Below, piece by piece: positions 8,482 to 16,739 of a stretch of DNA of 64,000 nt. The notes beneath the pieces are model-generated. The model had not been told where the DNA came from, searched no databases, and saw nothing but the letters and a program-made list of their open reading frames with translations. The first letter of the stretch is position 1; each line of letters begins with the position of its first letter. Source of the stretch: Nocardioides carbamazepini. GTDB taxonomy: Bacteria; Actinomycetota; Actinomycetes; Propionibacteriales; Nocardioidaceae. The position numbers and the translations under genes were made by a program. The DNA lies in the NCBI RefSeq assembly GCF_024614185.1, contig NZ_JAHTLF010000013.1, positions 124,001-188,000 on the forward strand, given 5' to 3'.

Positions 8482-9769
8482 CGCCGTCCTCCGGGAGCCA
8501 GGCGGGGGCGGCCCCGTGGTCGTGGCGGTGGAGTCGGCCGGCCTGCATCACCATCACCGGCTCACGCAGCCGCCGCAGGTCGGCGAGAGGGTCGCCGGCC
8601 ACGGCGACGAGGTCGGCCGCCAGTCCCGGAACCACCGTCCCAGCCTCGTCCGCGAAGCCGAGTACCTCGGCCGCCTGACCCGTCGACGCGTGGATCGCCT
8701 CGACGCCGGACATGCCGCCTTCCGTCATGAGCCACAGCTCGTCAGGCAGGCTGTCGAAGTCGGTGAAGCGCCAGCCGGCGTCGGTACCCGAGATGAAGGC
8801 GATGCCGAGCGCGCGCATCTTGGCGAACTGCTCGAGCGTGTCGCCCAACATCCGCTCCCAGCGGTCGCGCTGGATCCGCTGCTCCTGGTCGGGCTTGTCG
8901 AGCGCGTCGACCGACCTCACCACGTCGTAGCCGACGACGAGGGTCGAGGTGACCGGGATGCCCGCCGCGGCGAGCTGCTCGGCGACCTGCGGCGAGTACT
9001 CCTGGTGCTCGAAGTCCACCAGGAACAGGCCGTGCTCGATCCCGTCGACGCCGGCGGCGATCGCGTCCTCGAGCGACTCGGCGCAGACGGTGTGCGTGGT
9101 CACCTTGAGCTCCAGCCGGTGCGCCTCCTCGGCGATCGCCGTCAGCTCGGCGCGGGTGAAGGCCGGTCGGTGGACCAGCGTGCCCTTGGTGCCGCCGCCG
9201 GAGCCGATCACCTTGATCCAGTCGGCTCCGGCCTTGTTCAGCTCACGCACCGCGCGGCGCAGGTCCTGCTCGCCGTCGACCTCGCCGCCGAGCGGGTGGC
9301 CGTGCCCCCCGGTGATCGTCAGCGGATGCCCGCTCACCAGCAGCCGAGGAGCGACGCCGCGCCCGAGGTCGGCCGCACGCCTGAGGTCGAAGACCGTCGA
9401 CCCGCGCGACCCGACGTCGCGCAGCGTCGTGATCCCCACATCCAGCGCGGTGCGGGCGCCGTGTGCGGCCGCGGCGACGAAGACGCCGTCCGGCTCACGC
9501 GACCAGGTCTCGAACTCACTCCCGTCGGCGGGGAGGTTGAGATGCACGTGCGCGTCCGTGAGACCCGGCAGGAGGGTGTGCCCGGTCAGGTCCAGGAGCC
9601 GGGCGCGCGGCACCGGGAGCCCCTCGGGCAGCGCTCCCTGGTGCACGGCCGTGATCCGGCCGTCCTCGACGAGCACCACCGGGTCCTCGAGCACCGGCCC
9701 ACCGGTGCCGTCGACGAGACGGTCGGCCCGCACCACCCAGGAGGTGCTCCCCGAATCGGCGTGCGCCAT
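8474..9769 (-). CDS. Metal-dependent amidohydrolase family protein
   Basis: A 431-residue amidohydrolase of the TIM-barrel superfamily, close to the imidazolonepropionase/Xaa-Pro dipeptidase-like group. Metal and catalytic features are the HVH pair in TDAHVHLNL, a likely carboxylated lysine in DWIKVIGSGGG, His in VTTHTVC, His in GIEHGLF and Asp in SGTDAG. The N-terminal beta-sandwich strand (VVRADRLVDGTGGPVL) is complete. The ATG at 9769 overlaps the stop of the binding-protein gene (TGATG). No signal peptide is seen, so it should hydrolyse the imported compound in the cytosol. Its position inside the transporter operon suggests a peptide- or amide-like substrate; the exact one is unknown. 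Confidence 0.85.
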   Translation of the reverse strand: MAHADSGSTSWVVRADRLVDGTGGPVLEDPVVLVEDGRITAVHQGALPEGLPVPRARLLDLTGHTLLPGLTDAHVHLNLPADGSEFETWSREPDGVFVAAAAHGARTALDVGITTLRDVGSRGSTVFDLRRAADLGRGVAPRLLVSGHPLTITGGHGHPLGGEVDGEQDLRRAVRELNKAGADWIKVIGSGGGTKGTLVHRPAFTRAELTAIAEEAHRLELKVTTHTVCAESLEDAIAAGVDGIEHGLFLVDFEHQEYSPQVAEQLAAAGIPVTSTLVVGYDVVRSVDALDKPDQEQRIQRDRWERMLGDTLEQFAKMRALGIAFISGTDAGWRFTDFDSLPDELWLMTEGGMSGVEAIHASTGQAAEVLGFADEAGTVVPGLAADLVAVAGDPLADLRRLREPVMVMQAGRLHRHDHGAAPAWLPEDGDG

Positions 9770-11346
9770 CACGAGACACCCGCGAAGTGCAGGTTCCCGG
9801 CCCCCGAGAGGACGAGGCCGTCGAGGCCCTTGTCCATCAGGATCAGGTCCTGGTCGGGCCGCACGGGCAGGAGCAGGCCGAGGTCGAGGATCCGCTTCTG
9901 CGCGTCGACGTAGAGGCTCTTGCGCTGCTCCAGGTCGCTGGTGACAGCCGCGTCCTCCAGCAGCGTGTCGAGCTGCTCGTCGTCGACCTTGCTCCAGTTG
10001 AAGAAGGCACCGCCGACGAACCACTGGTTGAGGATCACCGGGTCGAGGGAGACGAAGGAGGACGGGGTGATGTTGTTCTTGCCCTGGTCGCCGGCCTCGA
10101 GGTACGCCGCACGCCCCTGCAGCTCGATCTCGGCGTCGATGCCGCCCTCGCGCAGCTGGGCCTGGATGGCCTCGGCGATGTTCACGTACTGCGGGACGTC
10201 CGAGAAGGTGCCGATCGTCAGCGTGAGCGGCTTGCCGCCCTTGGTCCAGCGGTCGCCGTCCCGGGTCCATCCGGCGCCCTCGAGGAGCTCGGCCGCCTTG
10301 TCGGGGTCGTGCGGGAACAGGCTCTCGAGCGACTCGTCGTAGCCGAAGGTCCCCGGCTGGAGGACCGTGTTGCTCGGCTTGAAGGCGCCGGCCTCGGCGA
10401 GATCCATCACGGCCTGCCGGTCCACGGTGTAGAGGATGGCCTGCCGCACGGCGACGTCGTCGGTCGGGAACAGCGAGGTGTTGACGGAGGCGAAGTAGCC
10501 CATCCCGGGCGCGCCCTTCTCCAGCACCTGGTACTTGTCGCGCAGCGACTTGAAGATCGCGCCCGGCACCTTCTGCACGAGCTGGGCCTGGCCGGACTGC
10601 AGGGCCGCGACCCGTGCCTGGGGGTTGGGGGCGATCTTGAAGTCGATCCGCTTCGGTCCCTTGTCGCCGAAGCCGGCTGCCTCGGGTGCCCAGTCGTAGT
10701 CTTCATAGGCCTTCAGCACGACGCTCTCGTTGGGCGTGAAGCTCTCCAGCTCGAACGGGCCGGTGCCGACCATCTCGGAGGACATCTCTGCACCGTGCTC
10801 GGCGATCGCCGCGGGCGACTGCATGCCGAGATAGGGCGAGCTGAGGTTGGCGAGAAGGGGGACGAACGGCTCGTCGCAGTCCAGGCGGACCACCAGCTCC
10901 GATTCGGCCGTCGCCTTCGTGCAGGTCCCCAGTTGCTGGACCGCGATCGTCGACTTCGTCGCTGGGTCGGCGATGTACTCGACGTTCTTCACCACGGCTT
11001 CGGCGTCGAACGGCGTGCCGTCGTGGAAGGTGACGCCTTCGCGCAGGGTGAAGGTGTAGCTCTTCTCGTCCGGCGCGACCTCCCACTCCGTGGCGAGCCA
11101 GGGCGTCACCTCCGCGTCCGGCGTGAGCCAGACGAGGCGATCGAAGATGTTGGCGATGATCGTGCCGGTGTTGTCCTGGCTCGTCACCGCCGGGTTGAGG
11201 GGCGAGGGATTGTCGGCCCACGCGATCGAGAGGGTCGTGAGGTCGCCGCCCTCGGACGAGGACGACGAGCCGCCGCAACCGGCCGCGACGACGGCCAGGA
11301 TGCCCGCACCCACGGTCGTGATGAGTCGATGGCGCTTGCTGTACAT
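9769..11346 (-). CDS. ABC transporter substrate-binding lipoprotein, peptide/nickel family 5
   Basis: A 525-residue SBP_bac_5 protein. The chosen ATG at 11346 has GGGAG seven bases upstream and yields a lipoprotein signal ending AAGCGGSSSSS. Family landmarks are NIFDRLVWLTPDAEVTPWLA, EKSYTFTLREGVTFHDGTPF, GTGPFELESF and AVRQAILYTVDRQAVMDLA. It captures the ligand outside the cell for the permeases encoded just upstream. It starts 70 bases after the DppC-like gene, the largest gap inside the transporter block, and overlaps the amidohydrolase start. Confidence 0.9.
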   Translation of the reverse strand: MYSKRHRLITTVGAGILAVVAAGCGGSSSSSEGGDLTTLSIAWADNPSPLNPAVTSQDNTGTIIANIFDRLVWLTPDAEVTPWLATEWEVAPDEKSYTFTLREGVTFHDGTPFDAEAVVKNVEYIADPATKSTIAVQQLGTCTKATAESELVVRLDCDEPFVPLLANLSSPYLGMQSPAAIAEHGAEMSSEMVGTGPFELESFTPNESVVLKAYEDYDWAPEAAGFGDKGPKRIDFKIAPNPQARVAALQSGQAQLVQKVPGAIFKSLRDKYQVLEKGAPGMGYFASVNTSLFPTDDVAVRQAILYTVDRQAVMDLAEAGAFKPSNTVLQPGTFGYDESLESLFPHDPDKAAELLEGAGWTRDGDRWTKGGKPLTLTIGTFSDVPQYVNIAEAIQAQLREGGIDAEIELQGRAAYLEAGDQGKNNITPSSFVSLDPVILNQWFVGGAFFNWSKVDDEQLDTLLEDAAVTSDLEQRKSLYVDAQKRILDLGLLLPVRPDQDLILMDKGLDGLVLSGAGNLHFAGVS

Positions 11347-11416
11347 GGAAACTCCCAACAGGTTGATGGTGAGGCTGCAGCCGGCGCGGGAGGCGTCGCT
11401 GAGCCGTTGCTTCGGG

Positions 11417-12313
11417 TCAGTGCCGAGAGAGGGCGGGGTCGAGGGCGTCGCGCAGGCCGTCACCGATCAGGTTGACCGCGACGACGTACGAGGCGAGGAA
11501 GACGCCGGGGAAGACGGTGAGCCACCAGGCGAAGGAGATGTAGTCCTGCCCGCCGCTGAGCAGGACGCCCCACTCGGGGCTCGGCGGAGAGACACCCATC
11601 CCGAGGAAGCCGAGTGCGGCGATCCACAGGGCCGCGAATCCCGTCCAGGTCGTGGTCATCACCAGGATCCCCGAGCGCACGTTGGGGAGCACGTGGGTCC
11701 AGGCGATCCACGCCCGACTGGCCCCGAGGGCGATCGCGGCGTCGACGTACGGACGCTGGCGGATCTCCAGGGTCGCCCCCTCGACCATGCGTGCGTAGGC
11801 CGGGACCGCGACCAGTGCGATGGCGAGGACGCCGTTGCGCAGGCCGGGGCCGAGCACCGCACCCGCCGCGAGGGCGAGCAGGATCCCTGGGAAAGCCAGG
11901 AGCAGGTCCACGATCCGCATCAGGACGAAGCCGACCGGACCGCCGTACAGACCGGCGACGACTCCCATCGCCGTGCCGACGATCCCACCCAGCACCACGA
12001 TCACGACGCTCGCGGCGATGGTCGTGCGCCCGCCGTACGCGACCCGGGACAGGAGGTCGCGGCCGAAGGAGTCGGTGCCGAAGGGATGGTGGCCCGACGG
12101 CGCGAGGAAGGTCGAGGCGGGGTTGCTCTGCTCCGGGTCCGCGAGCCCGAAGAGCGGGGCGAGCAGGACGAACGACAGGACGCCCAGGAGCAGGAGGAGC
12201 CCGAGCGACAGGCTCCGGTGCGCGAGCAGCGCCCGCAGGCGCTGCGAGCGGTGCGTCGACACCGAGCGCGGCGCGTCGGTGGCAAGCGACTGGTTCTTCA
12301 TCGGTGCCCTCAT
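11417..12313 (-). CDS. ABC transporter permease (DppC-like)
   Basis: A 298-residue inner-membrane permease. An N-terminal transmembrane segment (LGLLLLLGVLSFVLLAPLFG) is followed by the periplasmic HPFGTDSFGRDLLSRVAYGGR block diagnostic of the DppC/OppC branch. Several more helices and an EAA-type loop (IALGASRAWIAWTHVLPNV) follow. The ATG at 12313 overlaps the DppB-like stop by four bases (ATGA), which decides it over the ATG four codons later. It forms the heterodimeric channel with the DppB-like protein. Confidence 0.9.
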   Translation of the reverse strand: MRAPMKNQSLATDAPRSVSTHRSQRLRALLAHRSLSLGLLLLLGVLSFVLLAPLFGLADPEQSNPASTFLAPSGHHPFGTDSFGRDLLSRVAYGGRTTIAASVVIVVLGGIVGTAMGVVAGLYGGPVGFVLMRIVDLLLAFPGILLALAAGAVLGPGLRNGVLAIALVAVPAYARMVEGATLEIRQRPYVDAAIALGASRAWIAWTHVLPNVRSGILVMTTTWTGFAALWIAALGFLGMGVSPPSPEWGVLLSGGQDYISFAWWLTVFPGVFLASYVVAVNLIGDGLRDALDPALSRH

Positions 12314-13239
12314 CGCCTTCCTCGCAGGACGCGGGGGTCGACGACCGGATAGAGCAGGTCGACGACCAGGTTGATCAGTGCGTAGAGGAGGCAGGTGAGC
12401 AGCACGACCGCCTGGACGACCAGGTAGTCGCGCGCCAGGATCGAGTCGACCAGGAGGCGCCCGAGCCCCGGACGCGAGAAGACGATCTCGATCATCACCG
12501 CCCCGGAGAGCACGCTTCCGACCTGCAGGCCGGTGATGGTGAGCACCGGCAGGATGGCGTTGCGCGCCGTATGCCTCGCCAGCACCCGTCGTTCGCTGAT
12601 GCCTTTGGCCCGCGCCGTGACCACGAAGTTCTGGCGATTGGACTCGATCATGCTGGACCTCACGAATCGACCGATGTAGCCGACGCCCGCCAATCCGAGC
12701 GTGATCCCGGGGAGGATCGCACCGGCGAGGCTCGTCCCCCCGAGCACGTCGAAGATCGGGATCTTCACGGCGAACAGCAGCAGCAGGAGAAGCCCCAGCC
12801 AGAACGACGGGATCGACAGGAGCAGCACCGACGAGCCCATGAGGACGGTGTCGAGGAGCGAGCCACGGCGCAGCGCGGCGACGGTGCCGACCACGATCCC
12901 CCCGGCCAGCGAGACGACCATCGCGATCGCCGTGATCTGCAGCGTCGGCATGGCGTTCGCCACGATCAGCTCGGACACCGGCTTCTGCTGGCTGAACGAG
13001 CGGCCGAAATCGCCCTGGAAGATCTGGCCCAGCCAACGGAAGTACTGCACCGGCGCCGGGTCGTCGAGCCCGAGCTCGTCGCGGATGCCGGCCAGCATCT
13101 CGGCGTCGCCACCACTGGCCCCCAGCAGCACGCGGGCCGGATCGCCGGGGATCAGCCGGATCATCGCGAAGACGACGACCGACACCCCGACGAGGAGGCC
13201 AGCCACCGCGGCGAGCCGGCGTAGTGCGTACGAGATCAT
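12310..13239 (-). CDS. ABC transporter permease (DppB-like)
   Basis: A 309-residue permease beginning MISYALRRLAAVAGLLVGVS, the typical DppB/OppB first helix, followed by MIRLIPGDPARVLLG. Multiple transmembrane helices and the EAA-type loop (TARAKGISERRVLARHTARN) are present, and the sequence ends in DLLYPVVDPRVL. The ATG at 13239 overlaps the stop of the nitrilase-type gene by four bases. With the DppC-like partner it forms the membrane pore of the operon's importer. Confidence 0.9.
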   Translation of the reverse strand: MISYALRRLAAVAGLLVGVSVVVFAMIRLIPGDPARVLLGASGGDAEMLAGIRDELGLDDPAPVQYFRWLGQIFQGDFGRSFSQQKPVSELIVANAMPTLQITAIAMVVSLAGGIVVGTVAALRRGSLLDTVLMGSSVLLLSIPSFWLGLLLLLLFAVKIPIFDVLGGTSLAGAILPGITLGLAGVGYIGRFVRSSMIESNRQNFVVTARAKGISERRVLARHTARNAILPVLTITGLQVGSVLSGAVMIEIVFSRPGLGRLLVDSILARDYLVVQAVVLLTCLLYALINLVVDLLYPVVDPRVLRGRR

Positions 13240-14129
13240 GGCTCGGCTCGGTAGTGGTCCTGCGCCGACACGAGCGTGTAGTGCTCGGGCCGCCGGTCCT
13301 GCAGGAGGTTGAGCCCGAAGAAGCCGGCTGTGCGCGCACGGAGGATCTCCTCGCCCAGGTTGGCCGTGTATGAGATGACGCCCTCCTCGTCGGCCAGCTC
13401 CGCGACGACCGTGCCGAAGGGATCCACGATCTGGCTGTGCCCCCAGTACTGGAGCTTCTCCTCGACCTGGCACTGGTTGGACACCAGCAGCCACGACTGG
13501 TTGAAGAAGGCGTTCGCGCGGGCGGCCAGATCCATGGACGCACCGTGGTAGTCGTCGTCGCGATCGCGGCCGCGCATCGGCCATGCCGTGGACATCAGCA
13601 GCACCGTCGCCCCCTGCAGGGCGAACACGCGGGCCAGCTCGGGGAAGGCCAGGTCGTAGCAGATCATGCTCGCGCCGGTGGCGAAGCCCAGGTCGAAGAC
13701 CGGAGTGCGCTCGCCGGACCCGAAGTAGACCGACTCGGCCGGGTTGTGAACCTTGCGGTACGCCCCGACGACGCCCTCCGGGCCGACCAGCGCTGTGCTG
13801 TTGAAGACGAGGTTGCCGTGCAGAGCCCGCTCGGCGAGGCCGAACTGCACCAGCATCCCGTGCTGGGCCGCGCGCTCCTGGACGGCCAGGGTGCTCGGGC
13901 CGGGGATCGGCTCCGACTCGTGGAAGTAGTAGCGCTTCTGCTCCGCGACGCGTTCGTCCCCGAGCCCGAAGGAGAAGTCCGCGAAGCCCTGGAGACACAT
14001 CTCCGGGAGCACCAGGACGTCGGCACGCTGGTCGGCGGCCTCGTCGATCAGCCGGAGGATCGTCTGCAGGTTGGTGGCCTTGTCGCGGGTCACCGTCATG
14101 TTGGCCACGGCCAAGGTCGTCTCAGTCAT
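13236..14129 (-). CDS. Carbon-nitrogen hydrolase (nitrilase superfamily amidase)
   Basis: A 297-residue nitrilase-superfamily enzyme. The catalytic triad is visible: Glu in VLPEMCLQGF, Lys in GAYRKVHNP and Cys in SMICYDLAFPE. Family members hydrolyse the C-N bond of a linear amide, carbamoyl compound or nitrile. It is the third gene of the operon, 96 bases after the SDR and overlapping the DppB-like gene by four bases. Together with the amidohydrolase it suggests stepwise hydrolysis of an imported nitrogenous compound. The substrate cannot be read from sequence. Confidence 0.87.
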   Translation of the reverse strand: MTETTLAVANMTVTRDKATNLQTILRLIDEAADQRADVLVLPEMCLQGFADFSFGLGDERVAEQKRYYFHESEPIPGPSTLAVQERAAQHGMLVQFGLAERALHGNLVFNSTALVGPEGVVGAYRKVHNPAESVYFGSGERTPVFDLGFATGASMICYDLAFPELARVFALQGATVLLMSTAWPMRGRDRDDDYHGASMDLAARANAFFNQSWLLVSNQCQVEEKLQYWGHSQIVDPFGTVVAELADEEGVISYTANLGEEILRARTAGFFGLNLLQDRRPEHYTLVSAQDHYRAEP

Positions 14130-14225
14130 GGGTCTCCCCCGATCCGCTCGTGCCGGGCGCGGCCGCGAGCGCGGATGTCGTCGTCCGCCCGCGGCTGCCG
14201 ATACGTCGGCACCTGCGCGCCGATC

Positions 14226-15011
14226 TCACGCCGACCGCCCCATCCCGCCGGCGACGTCGATCGTCGCGCCCGTGATGTAGGAGGCCCGGTCCCCCGCGAG
14301 GAAGGCGACCATGCCCGCGACCTCGGCCGCGGTGCCGAACCGGCCCAGGGGGATCTGGTCCTGGGCCAGCTGCCCGAGGAACTCGTCGCGGTCGGTGCCG
14401 GGTGCCTTGCGCTGCCACAGCGAGTCCCACTGGGGCGTCGAGATGAGCCCGACGTTCACCGCGTTCACCAGGATGCCGTGCGGACCGTACTCCTGCGCGA
14501 GCACCTTGGTCAGGTTGTGGCAGGCCGCCCGCGTCACCGAGCTCGCCAGGAAGGAGGCGTCGGGATTGCGGGCGTACACCGCGCCGATGTTGACCACCCG
14601 GGCCGCGCGTGACTCCCGCAGGCGTGGAATTGCCTCGCGAGTCACGTTGATCTGGGCGAACAGCTTGATCTCGATGTCGCGCTGCCACTGCTCGTTGGTG
14701 AGCTCGGCGAAGGACCCGGGGGTCGCTCCGCCGGCGTTGTTGACCACGATGTCGAGGCCGCCGTACGCCGCTGCCGCCTCCGCCACGAGTGTGCGCACCT
14801 GGGCCGGGTCGGTCACGTCGCAGGCTCCGGCCCGCACGCGCCCGCCACCGATCCGGGCAAGGCGGTCGACGGCGTCATCGAGATCGCCGGCGGTGCGGGC
14901 GCAGATGGTGACGTGGGCGCCCTCCTGCAGGAGCTCCTGGGCGACCGCGAAGCCGATGCCCTTGGTGCCGCCGGTGACCAGGGCGCACCGGCCGTCGAGC
15001 CCTAGCCGCAC
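14226..15011 (-). CDS. SDR family oxidoreductase lacking the usual YxxxK catalytic pair
   Basis: A short-chain dehydrogenase of 261 residues. Cofactor motif TGGTKGIGFAVA and structural motif NNAGGATPG are normal, and the C-terminus ends DVAGGMGRSA. At the site where most SDRs have Y-x-x-x-K the sequence reads SSVTRAACHNLTK, so both Tyr and Lys appear replaced. Other SDR subgroups with an arginine here exist, so this may mean altered chemistry rather than a dead enzyme. I chose the GTG at 15011, inside the end of the cupin gene, because no ATG fits; coupling would compensate for the weak Shine-Dalgarno. Confidence 0.8.
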   Translation of the reverse strand: MRLGLDGRCALVTGGTKGIGFAVAQELLQEGAHVTICARTAGDLDDAVDRLARIGGGRVRAGACDVTDPAQVRTLVAEAAAAYGGLDIVVNNAGGATPGSFAELTNEQWQRDIEIKLFAQINVTREAIPRLRESRAARVVNIGAVYARNPDASFLASSVTRAACHNLTKVLAQEYGPHGILVNAVNVGLISTPQWDSLWQRKAPGTDRDEFLGQLAQDQIPLGRFGTAAEVAGMVAFLAGDRASYITGATIDVAGGMGRSA

Positions 15012-15427
15012 AGCTGGGAGGACGCGGCGATCGCCGCGTCGGCCTGCGCGACCAGGGTCTGCCGCGGCGGGTTGAAGAAGTCGACCTGGACGCAGGGGAC
15101 GTCGAGCGTGTGCGCGCCGTGAGGCACCCACGCCGGGACGACGGCGACATCGCCGGGGCGCATGACGCGAGTGTGCTCGTTGAGCTGGAAGTGCAGCTCT
15201 CCCTCGAGCACCAGCACCACCTGCTCCTCCTCGTGCGTGTGGAGCGGGGCCTCGGAGTGCGGCGCGTAGGTGACGAAGTTCAGCAGGGTGTCGGTGCCGA
15301 GGACCGGCTGGAAGGACAGCCCCGGGAGGATCTCGACCGGCGTGATCGCGGTGCGATCGACGTAGCGGCCGGTTCCCGTCGGGGTGCCGCTCGCGGCGGT
15401 CGCGAAGTGGGTGGCGGGGTCGTTCAT
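15002..15427 (-). CDS. Cupin domain-containing protein
   Basis: A 141-residue single-domain cupin and first gene of the transporter/hydrolase operon. The metal-binding cupin motif 1 (APLHTHEEEQVVLVLEGELHF) and motif 2 (RPGDVAVVPAWVPHG) are both present, with three histidines and a glutamate available. Small cupins of this type are isomerases, lyases, dioxygenases or ligand sensors; nothing here distinguishes them. It diverges from the amino-acid dehydrogenase at 15645 and overlaps the SDR start. Confidence 0.82.
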   Translation of the reverse strand: MNDPATHFATAASGTPTGTGRYVDRTAITPVEILPGLSFQPVLGTDTLLNFVTYAPHSEAPLHTHEEEQVVLVLEGELHFQLNEHTRVMRPGDVAVVPAWVPHGAHTLDVPCVQVDFFNPPRQTLVAQADAAIAASSQLCG

Positions 15428-15644
15428 CGGTGGTGCTCCTCAGGCGTCACGAAGAAGGTCGCTGTCATGCAGGGACTGTCAACTGCATGGCGCCAGACGC
15501 TTCCATATTGGCGGACGACAGTCAACAGGTTGATCTGATTTACATCCGCTCAGCCATTCCCCTACTCTCCTTACGGATGCAATTCCGTGAGATTCGCGGG
15601 ATCGGCTCTCCTCCCCTTCGACCTCTCTCGTGAAAGGACCCCCC
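15428..15644. promoter_or_regulatory. Divergent promoter region with palindromic elements
   Basis: This 217-base gap between the cupin operon and the dehydrogenase must hold both promoters. The interrupted palindrome ACGGA-TGCAAT-TCCGT lies at 15573-15588, and TGGCGCCA occurs near 15489. GTCAAC occurs twice, near 15479 and 15523. An Lrp-type or other regulator could bind here, but no match to a known operator is claimed. Confidence 0.35.
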
Positions 15645-16673
15645 GTGAGCGACCACCCGCCGTTGACACTCGAGACCAGCGAGCAGCTCGTGACCTGCCG
15701 GGACACCTCCACCGGCCTCCGTGCCGTGATCGCGATCGACGACACGACGCTCGGCCCCGGCCTCGGCGGCATCCGGTATCGGCCCTACCGCGACATGTGG
15801 GCCGCCGCCGAGGAGGCGCAGCGCCTGGCGTCCGCCATGACCTTGAAGAACGCGATGGCGGGCGTCCCGTTCGGCGGGGCGAAGTCCGTGGTCCTGCACG
15901 ACGGCACGCCCCCACGCGGCCGGGACGCGCTCTTCGAGCAGTTCGGCAGGTTCATCGCCCGGCTCGGCGGCACCTATGTCCCCGGCGTCGACATGGGCAC
16001 CAGCCCCCACGACCTGCAGACGGTCGGCTCGGCCGGGACGGAGGTGTCCTGCACCGACGTCGACCCCTCGCCGTGGACCGCGCTCGGTGTCTACCACTCG
16101 ATCGTCGCCGCCGCCGGGCAGCACCTCGGCGCCGACGGTGTCGCGGGCGTCCGGGTCCTGGTGCAGGGCGTGGGCCACGTGGGCGGGCGCCTCGCGGAGC
16201 TGCTGACCGAGGCCGGCGCCCACGTGACGGTGAGCGACGTCGACGCGGCGCGGGCAACCTCGCTCGCGCAGCGGCTCGGCGCCGCGACCATCGCTCCGGA
16301 CCGGGTCGTCAGTACCCCGGCCGACGTCTTCGCCCCCTGCGCCACCGCCCGGGTGATCACCCACGACAACATCGCGACCCTGCCGGTGCGCATCGTCGCC
16401 GGCGGCGCGAACGACACCCTTGAGGACGACCGATGCGCCGACGAGCTCGATGCCCGGGGGATCCTCTACGTCCCCGACTTCGTCGCCAACGGCGGCGGCG
16501 TCATCCACGTCCAGGCGATGCGGGAGGGCTGGGACGAAGCAAGAACCACCGAGGCGATCGCGCGGATCGGCGAGCGGGTGACCCAGCTCATCCTCCGCAG
16601 CCGGGCGGAGGGGACGACGCCGCTCCAGGCAGCCCTGGCGACGGCTCGCGACGTCGTCGCCGCAGCCCGGTAG
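15645..16673 (+). CDS. Glu/Leu/Phe/Val dehydrogenase family protein (leucine/valine dehydrogenase-like)
   Basis: A 342-residue amino-acid dehydrogenase. The substrate-domain segment LGGIRYRPY, the catalytic-lysine block NAMAGVPFGGAKSVV and the Rossmann motif VQGVGHVGGRLAELL occur in the usual order, and the length fits leucine, valine and phenylalanine dehydrogenases. These convert a branched or aromatic L-amino acid to its 2-oxoacid and ammonia with NAD+. The GTG at 15645 is preferred because AAAGGA lies six bases upstream; the upstream GTG at 15630 has no such site. It diverges from the transporter/hydrolase operon and could process a released amino acid. Confidence 0.87.
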   Translation: MSDHPPLTLETSEQLVTCRDTSTGLRAVIAIDDTTLGPGLGGIRYRPYRDMWAAAEEAQRLASAMTLKNAMAGVPFGGAKSVVLHDGTPPRGRDALFEQFGRFIARLGGTYVPGVDMGTSPHDLQTVGSAGTEVSCTDVDPSPWTALGVYHSIVAAAGQHLGADGVAGVRVLVQGVGHVGGRLAELLTEAGAHVTVSDVDAARATSLAQRLGAATIAPDRVVSTPADVFAPCATARVITHDNIATLPVRIVAGGANDTLEDDRCADELDARGILYVPDFVANGGGVIHVQAMREGWDEARTTEAIARIGERVTQLILRSRAEGTTPLQAALATARDVVAAAR

Positions 16674-16688
16674 GACCACCAGCACGCG

Positions 16689-16724
16689 CAGGCGCCGAGC
16701 TGTCGAACGACGGCTCGGCGCCTG
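16689..16724. terminator. Bidirectional hairpin terminator
   Basis: A perfect 12-bp stem (CAGGCGCCGAGC at 16689-16700, complement at 16713-16724) with a 12-base loop lies between the convergent dehydrogenase and amidohydrolase genes. There is no long T tract, which is common in high-GC actinobacteria. Confidence 0.65.
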
Positions 16725-16739
16725 TGGCGCACCCGGCAC

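Noticed and set aside
9787..11475. Plus-strand frame opposite the peptide-binding protein
   Set aside because: Antisense shadow with no family similarity and no ribosome-binding site near its start.
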